Notes under the pieces: model-generated | What the model was told of the DNA's origin: nothing | Seen by the model: the letters and a program-made list of their open reading frames with translations, nothing else | Databases searched by the model: none | In this document: positions 5,005 through 5,021 of the stretch, one piece after another | Numbering within the stretch: position 1 is the stretch's first letter | Layout of the letters: each line of letters starts with the position of its first letter | Assembly: GCA_003649845.1 (NCBI GenBank) | Contig: QMTB01000119.1 | Location: 1-5,021, forward strand | DNA: 5,021 bases | Direction: 5' to 3' | Origin: Thermoplasmata archaeon | GTDB taxonomy: Archaea > Thermoplasmatota > E2 > DHVEG-1 | Translations under genes and position numbers: made by a program

Positions 5005-5021
5005 GTCATACGGTCATATCG
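4993..5021 (+). pseudogene. Probable displaced continuation of the methyltransferase gene, runs off the right edge
   Basis: If the 110-base block is removed, codons from the repeat onward read QTID-VIRSY and remain open to the end of the window. Relative to the annotated frame this piece is shifted by two bases. It is too short to identify by itself; the call rests on the exact repeat and the restored frame. Confidence 0.35.

Overview
The window reads as a piece of a low-GC archaeal genome. The sequence is strongly AT-rich and favours ATA, TTA and AGA codons. Several genes have an AT-rich TATA-like element centred 26-27 bases before the ATG (leaderless-type starts), while others have GGAGG or GAGGAG ribosome-binding sites 8 bases before the ATG. 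That mixture is typical of archaea. The protein families agree: an archaeal-style HAD-IB phosphatase, a ribbon-helix-helix protein with a coiled coil, a C15 pyroglutamyl peptidase, an IS6-type transposase with SWIM and zinc-ribbon domains, and a tiny DUF2080-like protein. The phylum cannot be fixed by eye.

Layout. Positions 1-79 are a divergent intergenic region: a minus-strand gene begins at the left edge and a plus-strand HAD phosphatase (80-826) reads rightward. The HAD gene meets a minus-strand RHH/coiled-coil protein (804-1166) tail to tail, with a 23-base overlap. Positions 1231-1499 hold no intact gene. On the minus strand they carry what I read as the decayed C-terminal end of a DUF3160 protein, broken by two single-base insertions. 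Directly upstream of that remnant on the same strand is a pyroglutamyl-peptidase I gene (1498-2148) with an intact catalytic triad and an N-terminal signal peptide, which is unusual for a family that is normally cytosolic. An IS6-like insertion sequence (about 2200-3444, transposase on the minus strand) lies immediately upstream of the peptidase promoter.

To the right of the IS is a 39-residue ORF resembling the DUF2080 transposase-associated family (3523-3642). It is followed by a fused nuclease/N6-adenine methyltransferase of the type IIG restriction-modification kind (3692-4936). That gene stops just after methyltransferase motif II, before any NPPY catalytic motif. The break coincides exactly with a 12-base direct repeat (4883-4894 and 4993-5004). 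Deleting one repeat copy plus the 98 bases between them restores the reading frame to the window edge, so the gene looks interrupted by a small insertion.

Functionally the left part looks like chromosomal genes (a phosphatase, and export of a peptidase beside a former DUF3160 gene). The right part, from about 2200, is a mobile/defence patch: IS, transposase-associated ORF and disrupted restriction-modification gene. I found no tRNA, rRNA or CRISPR array.
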